A stretch of DNA of 33,929 bases, from positions 1 through 33,929 of the forward strand of contig JABGQT010000119.1 of NCBI GenBank assembly GCA_018648685.1, in the 5' to 3' direction. How positions within the stretch are numbered: position 1 is the first letter of the stretch; each line of letters starts with the position of its first letter. The notes below the pieces were generated by a model, which was not told the origin of the DNA, ran no database searches, and saw nothing but the letters and a program-made list of their open reading frames with translations. Positions 14,423 to 22,631 of this stretch are shown here, piece after piece. The stretch comes from Anaerolineae bacterium. GTDB lineage: Bacteria; Chloroflexota; Anaerolineae; Anaerolineales; Villigracilaceae. Made by a program: the position numbers and the translations under genes.

Positions 14423-16615
14423 TTATAGGAGTTCTTGTAACTTTCTTTTCAGTTCTGTTCGACGTTTCTTATAAACAGTTTCGCTTAAGCCTCCTGCTCG
14501 ATAAGCATCATCAAGAGCAATGATAGCATCCATGAGTTTATCGGCATCATCATATCCGGCATCAACAGCCTCATCGCTATCTTCTTCACCTTCTTCTTCA
14601 TCAGCGTACTCATCCTCATCACGTCCGCGCATGTAGTACCAAAAACCTGCGCCAATCAGAGCAATGCCAAGAGAGATTACGCCATAAAGTATATTTTTCT
14701 GGGAGTCCACTTCAGTGGCTACTGCACTTGATGATACTTTGCCTGATACACTCATTTCTAGCGTTGTGCCTATTGGCAAAGCTTGCGAAGAGTAAGTATT
14801 GAAAATCAATCCTTGTGCTTCACGTTCTCCGCTTTCCTGGAGAATATCGCTGGCGATCTTTAGACCCTGTGGCGCCATTACTATGGCAGAATCAATCGGG
14901 TAGTTAATTTTTTGCGCAAAATTTAGTTTGTTGCCGGAGAGGAAACTCTTTTCGAAGGGTAATTCAAAGAAGACTACTATTTCGTGCCCGCCCATGCCAG
15001 GCAAAATGGACATAGTATCGCCAAAGCCACCAGGGGTTTCTGTGTATCTCTCGCCAAAAACGCTATCTTCAAATTGTATATTGAGCGCGCCTTCGGGCAA
15101 AACGAACTCGACTACGGCTTTCTCGTCTTCTGCCACAATTGCGTAAAGGCTGGGATTCGAAACCACAAAAACTTCCACGACTTGAGCCAGTTCGGCTTCG
15201 GTATTTGGTGGCTCAAAGAAGATATGTAAACGATCAATACTCAGTTCAGACGCATCGGTGCTGGTTTCATAATATGTGAGTGGTAAGTCTAGTTCTGTGC
15301 TACCTTCGGTTACAAAGTTTGGTTGCGAATTATAGGTAACACCATCTTTTTCGATCACGGCCAAGAAAGCACGCCCTTCGGGAATTTCAACATCTTCAAA
15401 GAGATACGTGCCATCAGCATTGAGCAATGTTTCTATTGTTGATATTTTGTTGAAACCGCCTGAGACCATGTCGTGATCGTAAGCTTCTAATTGGACAATG
15501 AGACCTTTGGGCAGGTTTCCGCCTGAGCCATTGGTGACTACGCCCGTAATTTTTCCGCCTAAAATAACATCGACTTCTGGCGTGGTTTCAATTTGCTCTT
15601 CACCATCGGCAGTAGCTTCGGCGACGGGCATACTCCCGCCAAGTTTCCGCACATAAGCGACCAGTGCATCAATTTCTGCATTGCTCAACCTACCCTCAAA
15701 AGGAGGCATCACTTCGTTGCCCTGGGCAATTAATGTCGCCAACATCTGGTCGGGGAATTTGCTCATCCGGTCGCCTTCCGTCAAATCGACTTGGGCTGTA
15801 AGTCCCGTGCCATCTTCGCCATGACAAATGGCGCAGTTCTCAATGAAAAGTGTTTGGCCATCAGTATTTTCTTTTTGGGCATCTTCAACAGCAGTTTCTG
15901 CCAAAGGTTCTTCTGCAGTTTCAGTTGCTTGGCTTTCTTCTGTAATGAGATCAAAACTAAAGGAGCGAAGATAGTTTGTGAGGGCTGTAATTTCTTCGTC
16001 GCTAAATTTCTCTCCGTAGGGAGCCATGCCCGCACTCGAGCCATTGACTATTGTCTTTGCTAGTGTGACTGCCGAGCGTGTAGCCATAAAACTCTGGTTG
16101 CTAAAATCGGCAGGAAAAACATCACTTGTACCATCTTCACCATGACATTCAGAGCATTCTGCTTGAAAGATTTCTTTCCCGATCTCGATCTCTTCAGTAG
16201 AAGTGCTTAAGCTAAAGGCATAAGCAACCACATCCCAGCGTTCCTGATCGGAGAGGCTGGAGAAGGGTGGCATATAGGACTCAAGATTTCCCTCTGTAAC
16301 GGCTGTAAACCACTCAGCTGGCGAAGCTTCTGATGCAACTTTAGTGCTGCCAAGTGCTGTAACAGGATTTGGTAACTTAGCGCTATCTGGACCATCTCCA
16401 AGACCACTTTCCCCATGACAGGCTGCGCATTTTTCGGCATAGATAGCTGCGCCATTTGCCGCATTAGGCGTGTTTTTAGGAAAAACAGGCTCCATCGTTG
16501 GATGAGATGTGGGCATAGCAGAATTTGGTGGCGGAGTAATATCCTCGGCAAGGGAAACACAAGCCGAGAGAGAGATAGCTAAAATAGCAAGAATGATCAA
16601 AAAACGTAATTTCAT
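14423..16615 (-). CDS. Tri-heme c-type cytochrome lipoprotein, membrane-anchored
   Basis: This 730-residue secreted protein has a lipoprotein signal peptide with the lipobox LSAC (Cys19). Three cytochrome c domains follow, each with a heme-binding CxxCH: CAACH (63-67), CSECH (154-158) and CAICH (261-265). Likely axial Met ligands are Met115, Met197 and Met303 (YMPPF, GMAPYG, VMPPF). Residues 345-630 look like beta-sandwich and carbohydrate-binding-like domains. A membrane helix at about 655-675 and an acidic cytoplasmic tail (EDEYADEEEGEEDSDEA) end in a short helical SHOCT-like piece. It sits between the CcmI-like gene and ccmA, so it is probably a client of the same Ccm system. The redox partner is unknown. 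The start has only a weak AAGG site. Confidence 0.85.
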   Translation of the reverse strand: MKLRFLIILAILAISLSACVSLAEDITPPPNSAMPTSHPTMEPVFPKNTPNAANGAAIYAEKCAACHGESGLGDGPDSAKLPNPVTALGSTKVASEASPAEWFTAVTEGNLESYMPPFSSLSDQERWDVVAYAFSLSTSTEEIEIGKEIFQAECSECHGEDGTSDVFPADFSNQSFMATRSAVTLAKTIVNGSSAGMAPYGEKFSDEEITALTNYLRSFSFDLITEESQATETAEEPLAETAVEDAQKENTDGQTLFIENCAICHGEDGTGLTAQVDLTEGDRMSKFPDQMLATLIAQGNEVMPPFEGRLSNAEIDALVAYVRKLGGSMPVAEATADGEEQIETTPEVDVILGGKITGVVTNGSGGNLPKGLIVQLEAYDHDMVSGGFNKISTIETLLNADGTYLFEDVEIPEGRAFLAVIEKDGVTYNSQPNFVTEGSTELDLPLTYYETSTDASELSIDRLHIFFEPPNTEAELAQVVEVFVVSNPSLYAIVAEDEKAVVEFVLPEGALNIQFEDSVFGERYTETPGGFGDTMSILPGMGGHEIVVFFELPFEKSFLSGNKLNFAQKINYPIDSAIVMAPQGLKIASDILQESGEREAQGLIFNTYSSQALPIGTTLEMSVSGKVSSSAVATEVDSQKNILYGVISLGIALIGAGFWYYMRGRDEDEYADEEEGEEDSDEAVDAGYDDADKLMDAIIALDDAYRAGGLSETVYKKRRTELKRKLQELL

Positions 16616-16635
16616 AAAAAAGCCTTTTTGTTACT

Positions 16636-16664
16636 GTAGGGGCGGGCCTTAGACCCGCCCCTAC
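16636..16664. repeat. 29-base palindromic repeat, copy 1
   Basis: GTAGGGGCGGG and CCCGCCCCTAC are inverted copies around CCTTAGA. The same 29-base unit, with one base change, occurs at 33217-33245. It lies in the gap between the CcmI-like gene and the tri-heme cytochrome gene, inside the ccm locus. Confidence 0.8.
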
Positions 16665-16693
16665 AATTTTCCTAATATCTAATTCCTGACTTT

Positions 16694-17176
16694 CTAAGTT
16701 CTCTTTCCACAACTCGTACAGAACTTATCATTACTCAAAATGGGATTTCCACAATTCGGGCAAAAGCCGCCTGATTTGGCTTTACGTTTGCTCCGCCGTG
16801 CCGCGATAAGGGATTCGATATCATCATCTTCTGTTGGTGAGGTTGCACCTCGTGCGTCAATTGCTGCTTCAAGTTGATCGCCAGAGCTACCTGTATCAGC
16901 TTTGAAAGCATCTATTCGGCGTAATGCCTCTGCGCCTTTTGCCATCAGTTCTTCTCTTTGGATAGGATAATCTTCCTCAGGGATTTTGCCGAGTGCATTA
17001 TCAAACTCCAATTCTTTGAGGGCGCTAACCACGTCGTCACGTTTTGCAAATAAAGCAGAAAGTTCTAATTCCTCTGCAGAAACGACTTTGGCACGCTTTT
17101 CCAAATAAGGTTGTGCCAAATACATGGCAACCAAAATGACTAAAGCCAAAAGTATAAAAATTGCACCGATGTCCAT
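16694..17176 (-). CDS. CcmI-like membrane protein with zinc ribbon
   Basis: This 160-residue protein has an N-terminal membrane helix (about 4-22). A helical region at about 34-92 contains ALKELEFDNALGKIPEEDY, similar to the CcmI-type segment ALxELExDxxxGKIxxEDY. The C-terminus is a four-Cys zinc ribbon (CPNC 139-142, CTSC 153-156). CcmI normally chaperones apocytochromes toward the heme lyase. Here the TPR domain is replaced by a zinc ribbon, so the function is inferred from the N-terminal half and position only. AGGAAG precedes ATG 17176. The tri-heme cytochrome gene follows after 78 bases. Confidence 0.7.
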   Translation of the reverse strand: MDIGAIFILLALVILVAMYLAQPYLEKRAKVVSAEELELSALFAKRDDVVSALKELEFDNALGKIPEEDYPIQREELMAKGAEALRRIDAFKADTGSSGDQLEAAIDARGATSPTEDDDIESLIAARRSKRKAKSGGFCPNCGNPILSNDKFCTSCGKRT

Positions 17177-17223
17177 AAATTTTTCTTCCTGTCTTCTAGA
17201 TAAGCAATTCTAAATGTAGGTGA

Positions 17224-17310
17224 TTTTGCGAGGCAATTTTACCGCCGAAGCAATCTTGTTTTTAGGCGTCTGAGACTGCCGCGTCGCAAGTGCATGCTTC
17301 TCGCAGAATC
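17224..17310. repeat. Decayed palindromic repeat, copy 3 (reverse)
   Basis: In reverse orientation to the copies at 4391 and 12882, this stretch keeps TTGCGAG, CGAAGCAATCT, AGACTGCC-CGTC and CTTCTCGCAG in order, with lost or added bases between. It fills most of the gap between ccmG and the CcmI-like gene. No small gene is visible here. Confidence 0.6.
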
Positions 17311-17344
17311 ATCCTGTCACTTCAATTTATCCACGACCAGATTT

Positions 17345-17932
17345 TTATTCTGCCAATAAAGAGTCGACGATATTCAAAATCTGTTCTGTTGAGCGAAATG
17401 GTCCTAGTTGTACATGTTGTACAACGCCATTCCTGTCAAGGAAATAGGTTTCTGGCACGCCTTGAATACGGAATGCTTGTGATATCTGAGTTGCCATGTC
17501 AGGGCCATTTGGGTAGGTAATATCGTAAGTTTCAAGATAGCCACGTGCTTCTGGTTCAGTATCCACGTAGTCTACGCCAACGAAGACCACCTCGCCTCCG
17601 GGCTGGTAAAGTCGCCAAGCCTCTTCGAGTTCTACGGCTTCATCTTTGCAGGTCACGCACCAACTTGCCCAAAAATTGAGCACAACAATTTTTCCGCGCA
17701 ATTCAGTCAGAGAAATTTCTTGCGCACCTTCATATTCATAGCCTTCAAAAAGCGGCATCGTGAAATCAAATTCGCCGGTTTCGGCACCGGCTTGCACATT
17801 CCCTTCTTTGGCGCGTTGCAAACCCATAAAGACGACTACCAATAGCGCAATCAAAACTGTCCAGACGGTAATTTGTACCCACAGCGGCATCCCGCGTTTG
17901 GGAGCGGTGTTTTCGGGGGTGTTTTCTGTCAT
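17345..17932 (-). CDS. ccmG: Thiol-disulfide oxidoreductase CcmG/TlpA-like
   Basis: This 195-residue protein has a short cytoplasmic N-terminus, one membrane helix at about 18-38 and an external thioredoxin fold. The redox motif is WCVTC (91-95) in FWASWCVTCKDE, and the cis-Pro loop is GVPETYF with Pro160. CcmG keeps the apocytochrome CxxCH cysteines reduced for heme attachment. I prefer the ATG at 17932 because GGAG stands seven bases upstream. The longer start at 17944 adds MEKE with a weaker site. It lies just after ccmH, separated by 29 bases. Confidence 0.88.
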   Translation of the reverse strand: MTENTPENTAPKRGMPLWVQITVWTVLIALLVVVFMGLQRAKEGNVQAGAETGEFDFTMPLFEGYEYEGAQEISLTELRGKIVVLNFWASWCVTCKDEAVELEEAWRLYQPGGEVVFVGVDYVDTEPEARGYLETYDITYPNGPDMATQISQAFRIQGVPETYFLDRNGVVQHVQLGPFRSTEQILNIVDSLLAE

Positions 17933-17961
17933 TTCTTTCTCCATTTCTTTTCAGGAACTGT

Positions 17962-18474
17962 CTAATCTCGTTTACGCAATTCTTCTTCAAAACGGGCAAG
18001 ATAATCATCTTTTGGATCGCCCGTCTCGCTCGCGGATATTGGGCTTGCTTCCGTTACGGAAGCATCTGTCTCGTCTTCATCATCCACTTGCCATTGCTTG
18101 AAGGCACGGAAAAGAATGATGAGACCAGCCAAAATGATTGCGGGGGGCACGAAATATACCAAAAGGCTGAAGCCTTCGCGAGGAGGCTCAGAAAGCACTC
18201 GCGCACCGTAATTTGCGACAAAATATTCTTTGATTTCAGCTTCTGTGGAGCCTTCAGAGAGCTTTAGCCGAATTAATTCACGCCATTGTTTACAGGCTTG
18301 TGTTTCGCAAACATCGAGGGGGGTATTCTCGCAGACGGGGCAAAAGAGTTGGCTGGCAATGGCATTCACTTCATCATCGCTGATCTCGTCTGTGCCGCCT
18401 TGAGCGGCAACTGTCCCGACTGAGAAGAGCGAGAGAGCAATGACTAGGAGGATTAAGATGTTAAATTTTTTCAT
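17962..18474 (-). CDS. ccmH: Cytochrome c maturation protein CcmH
   Basis: This 170-residue protein has a signal peptide (MKKFNILILLVIALSLFSVG, cleavage near AAQ) and the CcmH motif FCPVC (Cys45, Cys48). Two more cysteines (Cys56, Cys61) follow in DVCETQAC. A C-terminal membrane helix lies at about 103-125, and the acidic tail ends FEEELRKRD. CcmH joins CcmF in heme ligation and handles apocytochrome thiols. Extra cysteines are unlike the two-Cys E. coli version. The chosen ATG at 18474 has AGGAAA upstream. The longer frame to 18771 has a 99-residue N-terminus that overlaps ccmF out of frame and is not supported. Confidence 0.88.
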   Translation of the reverse strand: MKKFNILILLVIALSLFSVGTVAAQGGTDEISDDEVNAIASQLFCPVCENTPLDVCETQACKQWRELIRLKLSEGSTEAEIKEYFVANYGARVLSEPPREGFSLLVYFVPPAIILAGLIILFRAFKQWQVDDEDETDASVTEASPISASETGDPKDDYLARFEEELRKRD

Positions 18475-18601
18475 AATATTTCCTGAATCTTCTTTGCGAG
18501 CAGTGCGCTGTATTAATGGTATCAAGCAAAAGGTTTGGGCAACGCAATAAATATAGACGGTATCAAGCCAAAAACAGGTGTGAAGCGGCTTTTTATCCGA
18601 T

Positions 18602-20566
18602 TTAGATTCTTTCTTCTTCCTCATCTCTCCATGCAGCGATGATAATGCCTGCAATAAAGACATAACCGCCGATCCAAACCCATTTGACGAGTGGATTATG
18701 GTAGACCTTGAAAGGTGTGCTTTCGGCGGTGATACCTTCCCAGTTGACGAGGATGATATATACATCGTCAACGAGGGTGCTGCGTACGGCAGGGATGGTC
18801 ATGGGCTGCCCATCTGGGTAGAGGTCGTAACGAGGGGCGAGTGTGCCGAGGTCTTTGCCATCTTTGCTAAGAGACATTTCACCACGCGTGATAAAGCGCC
18901 CATCTTCGTGACGGAATTGGTCTAATCTATCGTATTGAACAGTATAACCTGCCAGTTCGATTTGATCGCCAATGCCGAGATGCTGCTGGGTGTCGCTCTG
19001 GAAAAGCTCAATGCCAATAATACCGATGCCCATTAAAACCATGCTGATATGGATGATGTAGCCACCATAGCGACGACGATTACGCTTGATGAGTTTCCTG
19101 AGTTCGTTGAAGAAGTTTTCACCCGATCTTTTACTACGAGCTTGTGCGCTACGCCAGAATTCGCGAACGGAAACGGTGATAACTAAAGCGACCAAGGTAA
19201 AGCCGATTAGCGCGATCCAATTGGTGATGCCTGCGATGAGTGCCCAGATCGGAGCGATAAGGGCTGCTACAGCGGGTTTCCAAATGGAGCGGCCTAAAGT
19301 TTTAATTGTGGAGTGCCCCCACGCAGAAAGGGGAGCAATGCCCATAAGGAGCATTAATGCGCCCCAGAGCGGACCAGTTGCGCGCTCGTAGAAAGGAGGT
19401 CCCACAGTTACTTTTGAGCCTGTGAAAAGCTCAGAAATGAGAGGGAACATTACGCCCCAGAAGCTGACTACGAGAATGCTCAAGAAAAGCAGGTTGTTGA
19501 GCAAAAAGAGTGCTTCTCGTGAAAGCATAGACTTCATTTCTGTTTCTGATTTTAAATCTACCCAACGGTAAAAAACTAATACGATAGAAGTTATGAAAGT
19601 AAAAGTTATAAAAAGGAAGAAAAGAGGCCCGATTTCGCTTTGGGCAAAGGCATGAACAGATGAAAGCACACCAGATCGGGTCAAGAAAGTCCCGAAAATG
19701 ACCAAATCAAAAGTCAGGATGATCAGGATCATATTCCAGTGCTTCAACATGCCCCGTTTTTCCTGGATCATCACGGAATGCAAGAAAGCTGTACCCGTTA
19801 GCCAGGGCATGAGCGCGGCGATTTCGACCGGATCCCAACCCCAATAGCCACCCCAGCCGAGTACATCGTAAGCCCAGCGCATGCCGAGAACGAGACCGAG
19901 CGAAAGAAAAAGCCACGCCCAGAGTGTCCAGCGGCGGGTTATGCGTATCCAGCGATCATCTGTGCGGCCTGTGATCAGCGCGGCGATAGCGAAGGCAAAG
20001 GGGATGGTGAAGGCGACAAATCCCAGATATTGGGCGGGAGGATGAATGATCATGCCCGGATGTCGCAAAAGAGGATTTAACCCACGCCCATCAAGGGGAA
20101 CAGAAATGCCAGCTGGAATCAGCTTGAAGGGGTTTTCAAAGAAAACATTCAAGGAAATGAAGAACGCTAATGTTACGCCGGTAACAACCAAAACCCAAGG
20201 AAGCAACTCGCGGTCGCGATCCCATTTGCGGAGAGTCACTGCCGATGTGAAGGTGGAGAGCAACCAACTCCAAAAGAGGAGCGAGCCGGGCTGTCCACCC
20301 CACCAGGCAGTGATCTTTAGGTACATTGGCATCGAGCGATTAGTTACTGACCAAACATATTCCACATCATAGCGATCATTGACCAGCAAATATATAAGAA
20401 TGGCAGATGCAATAGTGATGAGCGGTAATGCCAAGAGCATAGCGCGGCGCGCGCTCTCAACCATTTCCGCAGATTTTTTCGTTTCCCCGTAAATGGCTGC
20501 GGCTACACTATATACTGTAACGAGCAGGGTGATGACGAGTATTCCGTATCCCAAACTTGGAAGCAT
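18602..20566 (-). CDS. ccmF: Cytochrome c heme lyase subunit CcmF
   Basis: This 654-residue polytopic membrane protein attaches heme from CcmE to apocytochrome c. The WWD domain is at about 238-246 (GWGGYWGWDPVE), and HPP near 175-177 (MIIHPPAQYLG) supplies a conserved His. More than a dozen helices are visible, with an external domain near the C-terminus (IELAGYTVQYDRL region). The length fits the family. GGAG lies eight bases before ATG 20566. ccmH follows after a 127-base gap that contains a duplicated 10-base word (GGTATCAAGC, at about 18519 and 18573) but no gene. Confidence 0.93.
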   Translation of the reverse strand: MLPSLGYGILVITLLVTVYSVAAAIYGETKKSAEMVESARRAMLLALPLITIASAILIYLLVNDRYDVEYVWSVTNRSMPMYLKITAWWGGQPGSLLFWSWLLSTFTSAVTLRKWDRDRELLPWVLVVTGVTLAFFISLNVFFENPFKLIPAGISVPLDGRGLNPLLRHPGMIIHPPAQYLGFVAFTIPFAFAIAALITGRTDDRWIRITRRWTLWAWLFLSLGLVLGMRWAYDVLGWGGYWGWDPVEIAALMPWLTGTAFLHSVMIQEKRGMLKHWNMILIILTFDLVIFGTFLTRSGVLSSVHAFAQSEIGPLFFLFITFTFITSIVLVFYRWVDLKSETEMKSMLSREALFLLNNLLFLSILVVSFWGVMFPLISELFTGSKVTVGPPFYERATGPLWGALMLLMGIAPLSAWGHSTIKTLGRSIWKPAVAALIAPIWALIAGITNWIALIGFTLVALVITVSVREFWRSAQARSKRSGENFFNELRKLIKRNRRRYGGYIIHISMVLMGIGIIGIELFQSDTQQHLGIGDQIELAGYTVQYDRLDQFRHEDGRFITRGEMSLSKDGKDLGTLAPRYDLYPDGQPMTIPAVRSTLVDDVYIILVNWEGITAESTPFKVYHNPLVKWVWIGGYVFIAGIIIAAWRDEEEERI

Positions 20567-20643
20567 AAAAATTACTCCATGATTTTTCGCCGCATAGCTT
20601 TTATAGGACTGTTTCTGCGGGCTTTGTGGTGAATTTAGAGATG

Positions 20644-20723
20644 AAAAGGCAGCCCCATTTCGCTTAGCTATGCTCGTGCGCGTAACGCAACGAACTTGAT
20701 TTTAGCTTGGCGGCTGCCATTTT
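20644..20723. other. Long-loop hairpin between ccmE and ccmF
   Basis: AAAAGGCAGCC (20644-20654) pairs with GGCTGCC-A-TTTT (20712-20723) around a roughly 57-base GC-mixed loop. It fills the 179-base gap between ccmE and ccmF. It might reduce read-through or protect the ccmE message, but it could equally be repeat-derived. Confidence 0.35.
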
Positions 20724-20745
20724 ACTTTTTCTTGTAATAAACCTT

Positions 20746-21225
20746 TTAGCCTTCTGATTGCTCAGGAACGGCTTCTTCGTATTTGGTGGGGCATTTCAAT
20801 AGAAGTTCATCAGCATAAAAGATGCCATCAGCTTTAATATGTCCTGTCATAATGGCTTGGGCTTCATTTTGAAGCAAATCTGGCATAGGGCCATTATAAA
20901 CAATATCAAGGCGAGGAGTTCCCTCTTCTCTAACTGCATCGTGTAATACTTTTGCAAGCCCACCACTGGATTCTATCTCATCATTGTCGCCCGTAACATG
21001 AGCAACAGTAAAGGTGATGGTAAGTGTGTCGGGATCGTAATTGATCGAGTCTCCCAATACTGCACCAGAAATCCGCAAGGATTTTCCGACTATTTCGGCT
21101 TCTTGCTCTCTAACTTCTTCAATGGTCATAAAGTACTCCGCGCTGGCTTGCGTGGATGAGGCGATTAGATAAACAACAGCGGCAAGAATAAACAAACCGC
21201 CGATAATGAACTTCGAGTTTTTCAT
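20746..21225 (-). CDS. ccmE: Heme chaperone CcmE, Cys variant
   Basis: This 159-residue protein has one N-terminal membrane anchor (about 8-25) and an OB-fold domain, with family segments such as YFMTIEEV, RISGAVL and VVYNGPMPDLL-like IVYNGPMPDLL. In E. coli a His in the LAKHDEKY motif binds heme. Here the same place reads LLLKCPTKYEE, so Cys145 replaces His and Tyr149 is kept (C-x-x-x-Y). This C-type is known from Desulfovibrio and archaea. The ATG at 21225 has GGAG nine bases upstream; the frame's TTG at 21240 is rejected. It is the first gene of the ccm locus. Confidence 0.9.
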   Translation of the reverse strand: MKNSKFIIGGLFILAAVVYLIASSTQASAEYFMTIEEVREQEAEIVGKSLRISGAVLGDSINYDPDTLTITFTVAHVTGDNDEIESSGGLAKVLHDAVREEGTPRLDIVYNGPMPDLLQNEAQAIMTGHIKADGIFYADELLLKCPTKYEEAVPEQSEG

Positions 21226-21246
21226 AACTAAGGTCTCCAATAAAAA

Positions 21247-21288
21247 AGGTTAATCAGGCTGTATAATTTTACACATTTAGATTAACCT
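21247..21288. promoter_or_regulatory. Inverted repeat upstream of ccmE
   Basis: AGGTTAATC (21247-21255) and GATTAACCT (21280-21288) are exact inverted copies 24 bases apart. They lie 22-63 bases before the ccmE start, where a promoter or operator is expected. It may bind a dimeric regulator of the ccm operon, but no regulator gene is nearby. Confidence 0.35.
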
Positions 21289-21376
21289 AATCTGAAAAAA
21301 TGGGAGGAAGAATATCAGGTTTTGGGTATTACAGATCAACTACCACGTGATGCTGAGAGAAAGAAGAAAGAAATGT

Positions 21377-21405
21377 TTTACCAAAGAAATCAGCTTAGGT
21401 ATAAT
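21377..21405 (+). promoter_or_regulatory. Sigma70-like promoter for the lipoprotein gene
   Basis: A TTTACC -35 box at 21377-21382 and a perfect TATAAT at 21400-21405 are separated by 17 bases. The predicted start lies about 20 bases before ATG 21431. Confidence 0.6.
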
Positions 21406-21430
21406 CTATGAAAGAAGGAAATGGAGAAAT

Positions 21431-22117
21431 ATGAAGAAAAAAAGAAATTTTGGTATATTAATTTTGATCGCTCTGGTTTTAGTTGCTTGTTCACCAAAGC
21501 CTTCTCAGGCTCCAGGCTTTATTTTTACAGTAGTAGCGGGAACGCAAACAGCCGCAGCTTACCAGACAGAAATGGCCGAATCTTTGTATACGAGTACTCC
21601 TACTCTTGCAACACGTCGTCCGACAATAACGCCTTACCCAACAGGAACAACTTTCGTTTTTGTACCAAGCCCTAGTATTACGCCTACGCCACTTCCTAGT
21701 GCAACGAGTACCCCTCGTATAAGAACAGAGTGGCCTGACTGGAAAACGGGTGATGTTGTTAGGTTACCCAGTGGGAGTGGAGGAAATATAGGAACGAATA
21801 AAAAATTCAGTGATCTTACAGGTCTAATGGTAAAGGTAGTTCGTCGAAACGGCGTTGCTCTTCGTTCTATTCCTAGTAAGGCAATTGGGGGACCAATGGA
21901 AGAGCAAGGTTCTGCTTTTACTTTGACAGGTATTATGAATAAAAACCCTGAGCTTGGTTGGCTTTTTGCACAAGTAATTGCCGCTGATGGGAATACCTAT
22001 TGGATTGGCGGCTCAGAAGGAGATGAGAATACAGACCCGACCCATGCTTTGACCTTTTATTATCCCTATTTGACTGCCTCTCCAACACCTTCGCTTACAG
22101 TTACGCCAACGCCTTAG
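21431..22117 (+). CDS. TP-linker lipoprotein with SH3-like domain
   Basis: This 228-residue protein starts with a lipoprotein signal, MKKKRNFGILILIALVLVAC, with acceptor Cys20. A Thr/Pro-rich linker lies at about 52-100. A compact domain at about 115-195 (GLMVKVVRRNGVALRSIPS, GWLFAQVIAADGNTYWIGG) resembles a divergent SH3b domain. A TP tail ends the protein (ASPTPSLTVTPTP). It is likely an outer-surface anchored protein of unknown ligand. The true start is ATG 21431 with GGAG six bases upstream and a promoter 26 bases ahead. An upstream frame to 21347 is not supported. Confidence 0.72.
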   Translation: MKKKRNFGILILIALVLVACSPKPSQAPGFIFTVVAGTQTAAAYQTEMAESLYTSTPTLATRRPTITPYPTGTTFVFVPSPSITPTPLPSATSTPRIRTEWPDWKTGDVVRLPSGSGGNIGTNKKFSDLTGLMVKVVRRNGVALRSIPSKAIGGPMEEQGSAFTLTGIMNKNPELGWLFAQVIAADGNTYWIGGSEGDENTDPTHALTFYYPYLTASPTPSLTVTPTP

Positions 22118-22155
22118 AGCGAAAAAAACGTGATAGAAGTATTTCCGCAAAATAA

Positions 22156-22185
22156 AAAACGCCCTCTCAAACGAGAGGGCGTTTT
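22156..22185. terminator. Bidirectional Rho-independent terminator
   Basis: AAAACGCCCTCTC and GAGAGGGCGTTTT form a perfect stem around AAAC, with T runs on both sides. It ends the lipoprotein gene and the convergent cold-shock gene. Confidence 0.9.
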
Positions 22186-22203
22186 AGTTGTCAAGAAAAT
22201 TGA

Positions 22204-22413
22204 CTAGAGAGCTACGACGTTGGTGGCTTGGGGGCCTTTTGCGCCTTGCTCAACGGTGAATTCAACTTGCTGACCTTCTTGAAGGTTGCGGTAGCCGTCA
22301 CCTTGAATGGCACTGTAGTGAACAAATACGTCGGGCCCATCTTCGCGAGCCAAGAAACCGTAGCCCTTGGTGCCGTTGAACCATTTGACTGTGCCGATAA
22401 TACGTTCTGTCAT
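22204..22413 (-). CDS. Cold-shock domain protein
   Basis: This 69-residue single cold-shock domain protein binds single-stranded RNA and DNA and acts as an RNA chaperone. RNP1 is KGYGFL (16-21) and RNP2 is VFVHYSAI (29-36), both typical. A strong AAGGAGG site lies eight bases before the ATG at 22413, which fits high expression. It is a single gene between a bidirectional terminator and the histidine kinase terminator. No cold-shock leader could be identified in the 218-base upstream gap. Confidence 0.92.
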   Translation of the reverse strand: MTERIIGTVKWFNGTKGYGFLAREDGPDVFVHYSAIQGDGYRNLQEGQQVEFTVEQGAKGPQATNVVAL

Positions 22414-22486
22414 TCTGTTTGCCTCCTTATGGCAAATAAAAAAATTGATCGTGCACTTGCCAGTTCCATCGGAGGGTCAAAATAAA

Positions 22487-22516
22487 ATGGCTCGAGGTCA
22501 AAGAGCCTCGAGCCAT
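22487..22516 (-). terminator. Rho-independent terminator after the histidine kinase gene
   Basis: ATGGCTCGAGG (22487-22497) and CCTCGAGCCAT (22506-22516) form a perfect 11-pair stem with an eight-base loop. On the minus strand it is followed by TTTATTTTG. It separates the histidine kinase from the cold-shock gene. The remaining 22517-22631 holds no gene. Confidence 0.8.
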
Positions 22517-22631
22517 CACTTTCTTCTTTCCAACGTGAACTTACGCAGAGCATCTTACGAGAAGATAATACAGGGAAAATCTAAAAAAGTCAAGACGAAA
22601 AAAGAGAGTGAAATATAGAAAAAATGGATGT

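Noticed and set aside
18475-18771. 99-residue extension of ccmH
   Set aside because: It overlaps ccmF out of frame. The signal peptide and ribosome site fit ATG 18474.
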